From NCBI RefSeq assembly GCF_000740775.1, contig NZ_JFGS01000001.1, positions 186,001 to 250,000 on the forward strand: a stretch of DNA of 64,000 nucleotides. The letters run 5' to 3'. Under the pieces are notes generated by a model. That model saw only the letters and a program-made list of their open reading frames with translations, was not told the origin of the DNA and made no database searches. The position numbers were made by a program, and so were the translations under genes. Positions 15,963-23,531 of this stretch are shown here, piece after piece (position 1 is the stretch's first letter; every line of letters begins with the position of its first letter). Origin of the DNA: Haematobacter missouriensis (GTDB taxonomy: Bacteria; Pseudomonadota; Alphaproteobacteria; Rhodobacterales; Rhodobacteraceae).

Positions 15963-16667
15963 CGGATCATTCTCAATCAATATAATGAAAATCGTCGCGC
16001 CTCTGGGAAAGCAGGGTGGAGGACAACGCAATCAAATTTTCTTGGGCCGGAGCGTGTATGGAAGCATAAAACCCGCCGAAAGTAAGATAAATTTTCTATT
16101 GTTGTAACTATTTAAGATAACTTTCGGGAAGAGGCGGTTCTCCGCGCCGTTCGCTTCTGGAATTCGCGGAGCATGGCCATGATGCGGCGGCGACTTCCGA
16201 CAGTGATCTCGTTGACCTACCCGCTCTCAATAGGGTCGAATTGAGCGATCAGGAGAGCGAAGCGTCGGCGGGCTGGATCGGCCGTTCAGGGCACGGTTTT
16301 CTCCGCAATGCCGGTCGCCGGGCAGCGCGACGCGGTTCTACCTGACTGCCCGGGTGGAGGCGGGACGCGTTGGACCTTCATGGGGAGAGTAATCCCGAGA
16401 AATTATTGAATACAAAGGTGCTACCGCAGCTGATGTCAGACACTTGCACCTTGATTTTATTTCAAAATTTCTGCTTGCGCTATTGCAACGTCCGCAGCGA
16501 ACGCGCAATCCCGAGACGGAAATCATTTGCTTTCTGGAAATGGTCGGAAAAGGGGGATCTCTTCTTCTCCACCCTTTTGCTGAATTGTTTCATGCGCGCC
16601 CTCTGCGCAGAGTTCCAGCGTGTTCGGTTTGTGGCTGGCTGCCGGCCGAAGCAAGGGAGGGTATTCC
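15963..16667. other. Gene-poor, locally A/T-rich tract upstream of gfa
   Basis: No supported gene. Two A/T-rich patches (about 16040-16130 and 16380-16480) contrast with the high-G+C surroundings. A minus-strand frame around 16100-16260 is broken by a stop and matches nothing I recognise. The promoter of the formaldehyde genes should lie in the right-hand part, but no clear -35/-10 pair can be named. Confidence 0.45.
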
Positions 16668-17252
16668 ATGACTTATGAAAATGTAGAGATTCATCCGGCG
16701 GTGGACGGGGGCGTTCACCCCGGAAAAGCGGATTTTGCGGGAGGAACGCTGAAATGCCACTGCGCCAGCAATCCTGTCGAAGTGAAGGTTTCGCACCAGA
16801 CCGCGCATAACCACGTCTGTGGCTGCACCAAATGCTGGAAGCCGGAAGGCGCGACCTTCGCTCAGATCGCGGTGGTTCCGCGGGACCATGTGAAGGTAAC
16901 GCAGAATGCGGACAAACTGAAGATCGTCAACGAACAGGCGGCTATTCAGCGTCACGCCTGCAAGGATTGCGGCGTGCACATGTATGGCCGGATCGAGTCG
17001 ACGGATCACCCCTTCCACGGTCTGGATTTTGTTCATACCGAGCTCTCCGCCGAGGATGGCTGGTCGGCACCCGAATTCGCCGCCTTCGTTTCTTCGGTGA
17101 TCGAATCGGGTGTCGCTCCTGACCGTATGGAAGGTATCCGGGGCCGGCTGCGCGAGCTGAAGCTGGAGCCTTATGATTGCCTTTCGCCGCCGCTTATGGA
17201 TGCGATCTCCACCTTCGTGGCCAAGAAGAACGGGGTTTTGGCCGCGGCCTGA
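16668..17252 (+). CDS. gfa: S-(hydroxymethyl)glutathione synthase (glutathione-dependent formaldehyde-activating enzyme)
   Basis: 194-residue zinc protein proposed to speed the condensation of formaldehyde with glutathione, giving the substrate of AdhI. The zinc-binding cysteines are visible: KCHC (about 32-35), VCGCTKC (about 50-56) and HACKDCG near residue 100. The ATG at 16668 has AAGGGAGGG just upstream; the frame extends 16 codons further without a ribosome site. It is followed 90 nt later by adhI, the arrangement known from Paracoccus. Catalytic versus glutathione-carrier function is debated for this family. Confidence 0.92.
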   Translation: MTYENVEIHPAVDGGVHPGKADFAGGTLKCHCASNPVEVKVSHQTAHNHVCGCTKCWKPEGATFAQIAVVPRDHVKVTQNADKLKIVNEQAAIQRHACKDCGVHMYGRIESTDHPFHGLDFVHTELSAEDGWSAPEFAAFVSSVIESGVAPDRMEGIRGRLRELKLEPYDCLSPPLMDAISTFVAKKNGVLAAA

Positions 17253-17269
17253 TTAGCAGTGCCTGGGGT

Positions 17270-17293
17270 GCCGGCGCGAACAATTGCGCCGGC
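17270..17293 (+). other. Intercistronic hairpin between gfa and adhI
   Basis: Perfect 8-bp stem GCCGGCGC/GCGCCGGC with an 8-nt loop, extendable by GGGT/ACCC across a 2-nt bulge. No T tract follows, so it more likely acts as a processing or stabilising element or weak attenuator than as a terminator. Confidence 0.5.
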
Positions 17294-17342
17294 GCCACCC
17301 GTGCGGGGCCTGAACGCCCTGCATAGCGAGATGGAGATTTCG

Positions 17343-18473
17343 ATGCGCACCCGTGCTGCCGTCGCCCTAGAAGCCGGTAAACCGCTTGAGGTGATGGAGG
17401 TGAACCTCGAAGGCCCGAAGGCGGGTGAGGTTCTGGTAGAGATGAAGGCGACCGGCATCTGCCACACCGATGAGTTCACATTGTCAGGGGCCGATCCCGA
17501 AGGCCTCTTTCCGGTCATTCTCGGGCATGAGGGTGCCGGGGTCGTGCTGGAGGTCGGCCCGGGGGTCGCGACGCTCAAACCCGGCGATCACGTCATACCG
17601 CTCTATACGCCGGAATGTCGCCAATGCCCCTCCTGTCTCAGCCGCAAGACGAACCTCTGCACAGCGATCCGCTCCACTCAAGGGCAGGGTGTGATGCCGG
17701 ATGGAACGACCCGGTTTACCATGCTGGATGGCACGCCGATCCTACACTACATGGGCTGTTCGACCTTCGCCAACCACACGGTCCTGCCGGAGATCGCACT
17801 GGCCAAGGTTCGGGATGACGCGCCTTTCGAGAAAATCTGCTACATCGGCTGTGGCGTCACCACGGGAGTGGGAGCGGTAATCAACACGGCGAAAGTGGAG
17901 ATCGGCTCCAAGGCGGTGGTTTTTGGCCTCGGGGGAATTGGCCTGAACGTCATTCAGGGCCTGAAGCTCGCCGGGGCCGACATGATCATCGGCGTGGATC
18001 TCAACGATGACAAGAAAAGCTGGGGCGAACGCTTCGGCATGACGCATTTCGTCAACCCGCGGAATATCGAAGGCTCTGTCGTTCAGCATATCGTGGACAT
18101 GACAAAGACACCTTTCGATCAGATCGGGGGTGCGGATTATTCCTTCGACTGCACGGGCAACGTGAAGGTGATGCGCGACGCGCTGGAGTGCACGCATCGT
18201 GGCTGGGGTGTCTCTGTCGTGATCGGCGTGGCTCCCGCCGGGGCGGAGATACAGACCCGGCCGTTTCAGCTTGTCACTGGCAGGGTATGGAAAGGCTCCG
18301 CCTTCGGCGGCGCGAGGGGACGCACCGATGTCCCGAGGATCGTGGACTGGTACATGGCGGGCAAGATTGAGATCGACCCGATGATCACCCATTACCTGAC
18401 CCTCGATGAGATCAACACCGGGTTTGATCTGATGCGGGAAGGCAAGTCGATACGGTCGGTCGTGATTTACTGA
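17343..18473 (+). CDS. adhI: S-(hydroxymethyl)glutathione dehydrogenase / class III alcohol dehydrogenase
   Basis: 376-residue zinc-dependent medium-chain dehydrogenase that oxidises S-hydroxymethylglutathione to S-formylglutathione with NAD+; it may also reduce S-nitrosoglutathione. Visible features are the catalytic-zinc residues in ATGICHTDEFTLSG and GHEGAG (about 35-70), the structural-zinc cysteine cluster CRQCPSCLSRKTNLC, and the Rossmann motif FGLGGIGLNVIQG (about 198-210). The ATG at 17343 starts the domain directly, with GGAG upstream. It lies between gfa and a cytochrome c gene, the same order described for Rhodobacter sphaeroides adhI-cycI. Confidence 0.94.
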   Translation: MRTRAAVALEAGKPLEVMEVNLEGPKAGEVLVEMKATGICHTDEFTLSGADPEGLFPVILGHEGAGVVLEVGPGVATLKPGDHVIPLYTPECRQCPSCLSRKTNLCTAIRSTQGQGVMPDGTTRFTMLDGTPILHYMGCSTFANHTVLPEIALAKVRDDAPFEKICYIGCGVTTGVGAVINTAKVEIGSKAVVFGLGGIGLNVIQGLKLAGADMIIGVDLNDDKKSWGERFGMTHFVNPRNIEGSVVQHIVDMTKTPFDQIGGADYSFDCTGNVKVMRDALECTHRGWGVSVVIGVAPAGAEIQTRPFQLVTGRVWKGSAFGGARGRTDVPRIVDWYMAGKIEIDPMITHYLTLDEINTGFDLMREGKSIRSVVIY

Positions 18474-18662
18474 GGGACATGCCACGGGCGGTGAGAGCGA
18501 GTGATCCTGCCTGTTGAGAATGCAAAAATCGCTCCGTCTGCGGATTGAACCTCTCCTATCCCGCTGTCGGTTCGGTTATGGAGAAGCGGATGTGCTCCGG
18601 CAGGATTACCAGTCAGAACACAGGCGCGAACTCGCCAAACTCTGGCCAATGGAGGAAAAGCC

Positions 18663-19064
18663 ATGTTTCGTCTGACCAAGTCCGTTCCCGCATCGCTTGC
18701 AGCGATCGTACTGGCGGTGAGTGCACTGCCTGCGCTTGCGGATGGTGACCCTGCCAAGGGTGAGAAATCCTTCCGCAAATGCGCGATCTGCCATGCGGTC
18801 GAGGCAGGAGCGCCGAATAAGGCAGGACCGAACCTGCATGACGTCGTCGGGCGCAAGACGGCCTCGCTGGAGGGGTTTACCTATTCCGATGCGATGAAGA
18901 AGCTGGGTGACGAGGGCCACATCTGGACACCCGAGGAGATTGACCACTTCATCACCGACCCGAAGGCCATGGTGCCGGGAACCAAGATGGCGTTCGCAGG
19001 CGTGAAAAAGCCCGAAGAGCGTGCGGATATCGTCGCCTATCTGCAGAGCCTCAATCCCAAATGA
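18663..19064 (+). CDS. cycI: Soluble class I cytochrome c (isocytochrome c2-like)
   Basis: 133-residue periplasmic haem protein. A Sec signal peptide (residues 1-25, ending LPALA|DGD) is followed by the haem-binding CAICH (about 40-44) and the axial methionine in VPGTKMAFAG. Length and motif order fit the cytochrome c2 / mitochondrial c class without the large R. sphaeroides c2 insertions. In R. sphaeroides the gene next to adhI encodes isocytochrome c2, which is why the symbol is proposed. A GGAGG-like site lies upstream. The link to formaldehyde oxidation is contextual. Confidence 0.82.
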   Translation: MFRLTKSVPASLAAIVLAVSALPALADGDPAKGEKSFRKCAICHAVEAGAPNKAGPNLHDVVGRKTASLEGFTYSDAMKKLGDEGHIWTPEEIDHFITDPKAMVPGTKMAFAGVKKPEERADIVAYLQSLNPK

Positions 19065-19166
19065 TCTGCTGACCGGCCACCGAGCCTCTTGACGCGTCCC
19101 ATCCGGCATGGCTTCCCCTTGCAGGAGGGATGCCGGATGATGGCCGCCCAGGACGGGAGAGGACGC

Positions 19167-19970
19167 ATGAAAGTTTTCATCAGCGCGGACATGGAAGGCA
19201 CCGCCGGCATCACCGCTTGGGACGAACTGGAACGCGCTCACCCCGATTATGCTCAGTTTCAAGGCTATATGACGGCGGAGGTTGCTGCTGCGTGCGAAGG
19301 CGCTCGCGCCGCAGGGGCGACCGAAATCGTGGTGAAGGATGCGCACGAAAGCGCGCGTAACCTGATCCTTGACAGGCTGCCAGAGGGTGTCCGGATCATC
19401 CGGGGTTGGAGCGGTCATCCGGACTCCATGATGTTCGGCATCGACAGCAGTTTCGATGCCGCCATCTACACCGGATATCACGCGAAGGCGGGGAGCGATA
19501 CGAACCCGCTGGCGCATACGATGAACGGGCGTATCGGTCGGCTGCTCATCAACGGTGAGGTTGCCTCCGAATTCACGATGAACAGTCTCTGTGCCGCGCG
19601 TTATGGCGTGCCATCGGCCTTTCTCGCGGGGGATGCTGGCATCTGTGCCGATGCAGCCAGCCTGGTGCCGGGCATCGCGACGCTTACGACCGGGCAGGGC
19701 TATGGCAATGCGACGGTCTCCCTTACCCCGATCGAGTCCGTGCGCCGCATTCGCGCAGGTGTGGAAAAGGTTCTCCGCGGCGATTTCCGTGCCGCCCTGC
19801 CTGCGCTTGCTTCTGACTATGAGATGGTCATCGAATTCTCCACCCCCGGCGACGCCTATCGCGGAAGCTGGTATCCGGGCGTCGAGCAAACAGGGCCGCG
19901 CAGTATCCGATTCATCTCAAAGGATTTCTTCGAAATTCAGCGAGCTTTCCGATTTGTCGGCAGCGCTTGA
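19167..19970 (+). CDS. M55-family D-aminopeptidase (DppA-like)
   Basis: 267-residue zinc peptidase related to Bacillus DppA, which releases N-terminal D-amino acids from peptides. The metal and catalytic residues line up with DppA: Asp8 and Glu10 in SADMEGT, His60 in DAHES, His105 in YTGYHAKAG, and the catalytic-histidine region LAHTMNG (His117). ATG 19167 has GGGAGAGG just before it; the open frame upstream is not part of the family. It is not linked to a dpp transporter here. It ends 11 nt before the Pho-box candidate of the next gene. Confidence 0.87.
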   Translation: MKVFISADMEGTAGITAWDELERAHPDYAQFQGYMTAEVAAACEGARAAGATEIVVKDAHESARNLILDRLPEGVRIIRGWSGHPDSMMFGIDSSFDAAIYTGYHAKAGSDTNPLAHTMNGRIGRLLINGEVASEFTMNSLCAARYGVPSAFLAGDAGICADAASLVPGIATLTTGQGYGNATVSLTPIESVRRIRAGVEKVLRGDFRAALPALASDYEMVIEFSTPGDAYRGSWYPGVEQTGPRSIRFISKDFFEIQRAFRFVGSA

Positions 19971-19980
19971 TTTGCTGGGT

Positions 19981-19998
19981 CTGTCGCAAAACTGTTAC
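19981..19998 (+). promoter_or_regulatory. Candidate Pho box upstream of the Na/Pi cotransporter
   Basis: CTGTCGCAAAACTGTTAC: two 7-mers each one mismatch from CTGTCAC and separated by four A's, the exact 11-nt periodicity of a PhoB-binding unit. It is 85 nt before the ATG of a phosphate transporter gene. Direct sequence match plus matching gene function; no -10 element is obvious. Confidence 0.65.
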
Positions 19999-20082
19999 AA
20001 TCCTTGCAACCGCAATGGAATGCTGCAACTCTGAGGTTCTGACACGGACCTCTGCAGGCCCGGTGACCGGGGGGCTTGCGCC

Positions 20083-21765
20083 ATGGTGCCAACGTCTGAT
20101 CCAACTGTTCAATTCATCGACCTGATCGGCGCCGCCGCACTTCTGCTGCTGGGACTGCGGCTTATCAAGCTCGGCGTGCTCCGTGCCTTCGGGGCGACGT
20201 TGCGGCAGTGGATCGCGCGCGGCACCCGCAACCGGGTGGCAGCCGCATTCTGGGGGTTCCTTGCCACGCTGGGCTTGCAGTCCAGCACGGCGACCGCGGC
20301 AATGACGGGCTCTTTCGTCGCGCGCGATATTCTGGACCCACGGATGGCGCAGGCGGTGATGCTGGGAGCGAACCTAGGTACCGCTATCGTCGCGCTGATT
20401 CTCTCTCGCGATATTCACTGGGTGGGGAGCGGCCTGATTGCCGTGGGCGTGGTGCTCTCCACACCGTCACGCACCGGCAGGGTGCAGGCCATCGGCAGGA
20501 GCCTGCTCGGCCTCGGTCTGATGCTGCTCGCGCTCCGGCTGCTGGGAGGGGTCACCGAGCCGCTCCGTCATTCACCGACGCTCGCCGTGGTGATGGGCTC
20601 GCTCGACAATGCTCCGATCTTTGCCGTGCTGCTGGCTGCAGGACTTGCGGTCCTCGGCTCCTCCAGCCTTGCCGTGGTGTTTCTGATCATGGCGCTCGCG
20701 AGCGCCGGGACAGTTTCACCGACGCTGGTCGTTTGTATGGTGGCTGGCGCCAATCTGGGGGGCGCGATCCCCGCCTATCTGGCCGTCGCAGGTGAAGGTG
20801 TGGCGGCGCGGCGTCTCGCATTGTCCAACCTTCTGGTTCGCGCCGCAGGGGCGGCAGTCGCCACGCTTTTCGCCGGCGACATTGCGGCCTTGTTGCAACC
20901 CTACCTGTCGCAGGGCATGTTGGCGGTGGGACTGCACGTACTTTTCAACCTCACGCTGCTGGTCGTATTTCTGCCGCTCATCGCCCCGCTGGGGCGGCTG
21001 GTGGAACGGATTCTCCCACAGGGACCGGGAACAGAAGGTGCGCCGAGCTATCTCGACGACAGTCTTCTTGCGACACCGGGATTGGCGCTTGCCGTCGCTA
21101 CGCGCGAAGCGCTCCGGCTTGGTGATCTCGTCGGTCAGATGCTCGATCGGTCCGAACAATCCCTGCGCTCCGGGGATGAGACGGCTGTGCAGGAAGTCGC
21201 CCGTCTGGAGCGAGAGGTGGATCGTCTCCATGAGGCGATCAAGCTCTATGTCGCCCGTCTGGGCCAGCAGGAGATGGATGCGGTGGACAGCCATCGGGCG
21301 AGCGAGATCATTTCCTATGCCATCAACCTCGAGCATGTGGGCGACATCGTCGAAAGCGGGCTGGCGGAGATCGCCGCAAAACGCATCCGAAAGCGCCTGA
21401 CCCTATCGCCGGAGGGGCTGGACGAGCTTTCGCGCTTCTTCAACCATACGCGGGAAAATCTGCGGCTTGCGCAGGCGATCTTCCTGTCACGCGACACCGA
21501 CCTCGCCCGCCAGCTCATTAATGGCAAGGTGATGGCACGCAAGATCGAGGCAGGCTCCGCCGAGCGTCACCTCGCACGGCTTCGTGCCGGACGTGTCGAA
21601 ACGATCGAAACGAGCACGATCCATCTCGACCTGCTGCGCGATCTGAAGCGGGTGAATGCCCATCTTGCCTCCGTCGCCTATCCTATCCTTGAGGAAATCG
21701 GTGCTCTCGGCGAAAGCCGCATGACCCCGAGCAGCAAGGCTTCGGCTCTCGTTAACCAACTTTAA
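20083..21765 (+). CDS. Na+/phosphate cotransporter family protein with PhoU-like domain
   Basis: 560-residue protein: an N-terminal membrane half (about 1-315) with two inverted NaPi-II repeats, each carrying the QSSTAT / SSSLAVV-type signature (GLQSSTATAAMTG near residue 65-77 and LGSSSLAVVFL in the second), and a C-terminal cytoplasmic helical PhoU-like half (about 340-545, heptad-like MLDRSEQSL... and EIISYAINLEHVGDIVE). It imports inorganic phosphate with sodium; the PhoU-like part is thought to regulate this. The Pho-box-like site upstream supports phosphate control. Confidence 0.9.
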   Translation: MVPTSDPTVQFIDLIGAAALLLLGLRLIKLGVLRAFGATLRQWIARGTRNRVAAAFWGFLATLGLQSSTATAAMTGSFVARDILDPRMAQAVMLGANLGTAIVALILSRDIHWVGSGLIAVGVVLSTPSRTGRVQAIGRSLLGLGLMLLALRLLGGVTEPLRHSPTLAVVMGSLDNAPIFAVLLAAGLAVLGSSSLAVVFLIMALASAGTVSPTLVVCMVAGANLGGAIPAYLAVAGEGVAARRLALSNLLVRAAGAAVATLFAGDIAALLQPYLSQGMLAVGLHVLFNLTLLVVFLPLIAPLGRLVERILPQGPGTEGAPSYLDDSLLATPGLALAVATREALRLGDLVGQMLDRSEQSLRSGDETAVQEVARLEREVDRLHEAIKLYVARLGQQEMDAVDSHRASEIISYAINLEHVGDIVESGLAEIAAKRIRKRLTLSPEGLDELSRFFNHTRENLRLAQAIFLSRDTDLARQLINGKVMARKIEAGSAERHLARLRAGRVETIETSTIHLDLLRDLKRVNAHLASVAYPILEEIGALGESRMTPSSKASALVNQL

Positions 21766-21834
21766 ACTCTATAATTTTAAAGAATTGCGATTCAGTTATA
21801 TTAATTTTGTAAAGAGTTGGCAGGGGGTTTCACA
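21766..21834 (+). promoter_or_regulatory. A/T-rich promoter region of the choice-of-anchor A gene
   Basis: A 69-nt strongly A/T-rich gap containing a perfect TATAAT at 21770-21775 and a TATATT at 21797-21802, followed by the ribosome site CAGGGGG before ATG 21835. No good -35 was identified for either, so this is a likely but imprecise promoter call. Confidence 0.4.
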
Positions 21835-22809
21835 ATGTCGAAGATTTTCGGGTTCACGGCGCTGGCGATGCTGGTGTCAGGTCCTGTCGTCGCCGCGCCT
21901 TTGAGCTTTCAGGATATCCTGCAACAGTTCAATCTGGTCGTTCTGGGCGACGCAACCAGCGACAGTGAGGTTGAGGGGCGGAGCTATGTTGCTGGCAACC
22001 TCAGCGGGACTTCGAACTACTGGATCGGCGGTTCACATGCGCCCCAAGCTCCTTCGGACTATGCGACCCTGACCGTCGGTGGAAACCTGACCGGCCCGGT
22101 GCAGGTGAACAGGGGCGGTAACGTCGTGGTGGGTGGCGATGCCACAGGCGTAGACCTTAACGGAGGGGGAAGCGCCACAATTGGGGGTGTGGCAACCCAG
22201 GTTCAGGGTGGTCCTGTCACCTCGGGGGCTGCAGTAAGCCCCGGCTTCTCGGACCTGTTTCCGACCTCGATCGCACAGACAGTGAAGGACTCTTCGCTGT
22301 CCTTCGGCTCGCTCAGTGGAACCGCTGCTCCCATTACCGGAAATACGGCATATTTCGGAGCCGGCATGGCGGGCCTGACCGTCTATGACATGACGCTGGC
22401 TCAGGTCTCGTCTCTGGGGCAGGTGGATTTCTCGCGGCTGGGCGCAGGGGAAAGCATCCTCATCAACGTGACGGGGACGGGAACCGGCAGTTTCCTTGCC
22501 AATCCGCTTGGCGGAACGGGTGCCGCAGAACATGTGCTCTGGAACTTCGTCGACGCTACGGACCTCACCCTACATGGCATCGTAGGTTCCGTCCTGGCTC
22601 CGTTGACGCATGTCATCGTCGCGAACCCGGTAGAGGGCGCGCTGATCGCGGGCACGGCGACGCTCGACAGTGAAGTCCATCTCAGGCCCACGGAAGGCAA
22701 CTTCACGCCCCCCGAACCTCCGCCGGCCCCTGTACCGCTGCCCGCTGCGCTTCCGCTGCTTCTTGCAGGGATGGGGGCAATGGGCCTCACAGCAAGACGG
22801 CGGCGCTGA
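21835..22809 (+). CDS. Choice-of-anchor A family protein with VPLPA-CTERM sorting signal
   Basis: 324-residue exported protein. A Sec signal peptide (1-20, ending PVVAA) precedes a choice-of-anchor A domain (DILQQFNLVVLGDATSDSEVEGRSYVAGNLSG..., about 25-270), with Gly-rich beta repeats. The C-terminus is a textbook sorting signal: a Pro-rich linker, VPLPAALPLLLAGMGAMGL and RRRR. Such tails are processed by exosortase-type enzymes and found in Rhodobacteraceae surface or matrix proteins. No exosortase is encoded in this window. ATG 21835 is preferred over an upstream TTG. Confidence 0.85.
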   Translation: MSKIFGFTALAMLVSGPVVAAPLSFQDILQQFNLVVLGDATSDSEVEGRSYVAGNLSGTSNYWIGGSHAPQAPSDYATLTVGGNLTGPVQVNRGGNVVVGGDATGVDLNGGGSATIGGVATQVQGGPVTSGAAVSPGFSDLFPTSIAQTVKDSSLSFGSLSGTAAPITGNTAYFGAGMAGLTVYDMTLAQVSSLGQVDFSRLGAGESILINVTGTGTGSFLANPLGGTGAAEHVLWNFVDATDLTLHGIVGSVLAPLTHVIVANPVEGALIAGTATLDSEVHLRPTEGNFTPPEPPPAPVPLPAALPLLLAGMGAMGLTARRRR

Positions 22810-22815
22810 CCACGA

Positions 22816-22838
22816 GAGTGGCCGCGCTGCGGCCATTC
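22816..22838. terminator. Hairpin between convergent genes
   Basis: 10-bp stem (core TGGCCGC/GCGGCCA, 3-nt loop) between the stop codons of the VPLPA-CTERM gene and the DUF1289 gene, in a gap of about 33 nt. No T tract. Probably ends or protects transcripts from both sides. Confidence 0.45.
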
Positions 22839-22842
22839 ACAC

Positions 22843-23046
22843 TCAGGCCGAACGGCGCCCGCGGCGGCTTACGCGACCGGCGCGGGAGGGGAGTTCGGCC
22901 ATAATCTCGGCGCGCTCTTCGGCACTCATACGCGTCCACATGCCGATCTCCATCGTGGTGCGGAAACATCCGGTGCAGATCCGCTCCTTCGGGTCGATCT
23001 GGCAGACTTTGACGCAGGGCGTTTCAATCCCACGTTCAATCCGCAT
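22843..23046 (-). CDS. DUF1289 small cysteine-rich protein
   Basis: 67-residue protein with the DUF1289 pattern: TPCVKVCQIDPKERICTGCFRTTMEI, in which four cysteines probably bind a metal or cluster, then a Trp and a basic C-terminus. The start overlaps the end of ruvX by 11 nt, so the two are translated together. Biochemical function unknown. Confidence 0.88.
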   Translation of the reverse strand: MRIERGIETPCVKVCQIDPKERICTGCFRTTMEIGMWTRMSAEERAEIMAELPSRAGRVSRRGRRSA

Positions 23047-23524
23047 TCTTCCGCTCCTCCTTCATGTAACGCATCCGGTCCAGTGCGCCCTGAAGGATAT
23101 AGGCAGCGGCGACATTGTCGATAAGCTCACCCCGTCGCTTACGTGACGTATCGGCTTCCAGAAGTGCCCGCTCAGCAGCAACGGTGGAGAGGCGCTCGTC
23201 CCAGAAACCGATGGGCAGGTCGGTCAGGCGGGAAAGGTTGCGGGCGAAGGCGCGAGTGGACTGGGCGCGTGGGCCTTCGCTGCCGTCCATATTCTTTGGC
23301 AGGCCAAGCAGGAACCCGCCCAGCGAGCGGCCCTTGGCAATGTCCAGAAGCCGCGCCGCGTCCGCGCTGAACTTGGACCGGCGGATGGTTTCCAGCGGCG
23401 TGGCGACGCCCATCAGGATATCCGACACCGCGACCCCCACGGTCTTTTCCCCGAGATCCAATCCGGCGATGCCGCGGGCGGAGGGCAGCGCAGCGGCAAA
23501 ATCCGCGATGTCGTCATAGACCAT
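23036..23524 (-). CDS. ruvX: Putative Holliday junction resolvase / pre-16S rRNA nuclease YqgF
   Basis: 162-residue RNase H-fold nuclease of the RuvX/YqgF family, implicated in 16S rRNA 5' maturation and proposed for Holliday junction resolution. The first strand carries the catalytic aspartate (AGLDLGEKTVGVAVSD, about 20-35), with GLPKNMDGSEGPRAQSTRAFA in the middle and the late acidic region FWDERLST. It starts 7 nt after ccmI on the same strand and overlaps the DUF1289 gene. Confidence 0.92.
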   Translation of the reverse strand: MVYDDIADFAAALPSARGIAGLDLGEKTVGVAVSDILMGVATPLETIRRSKFSADAARLLDIAKGRSLGGFLLGLPKNMDGSEGPRAQSTRAFARNLSRLTDLPIGFWDERLSTVAAERALLEADTSRKRRGELIDNVAAAYILQGALDRMRYMKEERKNAD

Positions 23525-23531
23525 TGGCGTC

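Noticed and set aside
15457-16107. 216-residue plus-strand frame in the gene-poor tract
   Set aside because: No ribosome site, Ser/Arg-rich composition of a chance frame, and it runs into A/T-rich non-coding sequence; no transposase-like motif.
16449-16463. FNR-like TTGAT...TCAA sequence upstream of gfa
   Set aside because: The spacer is 5 nt instead of 4 and the right half is TTCAA rather than ATCAA, so it does not fit an FNR/FnrL box.
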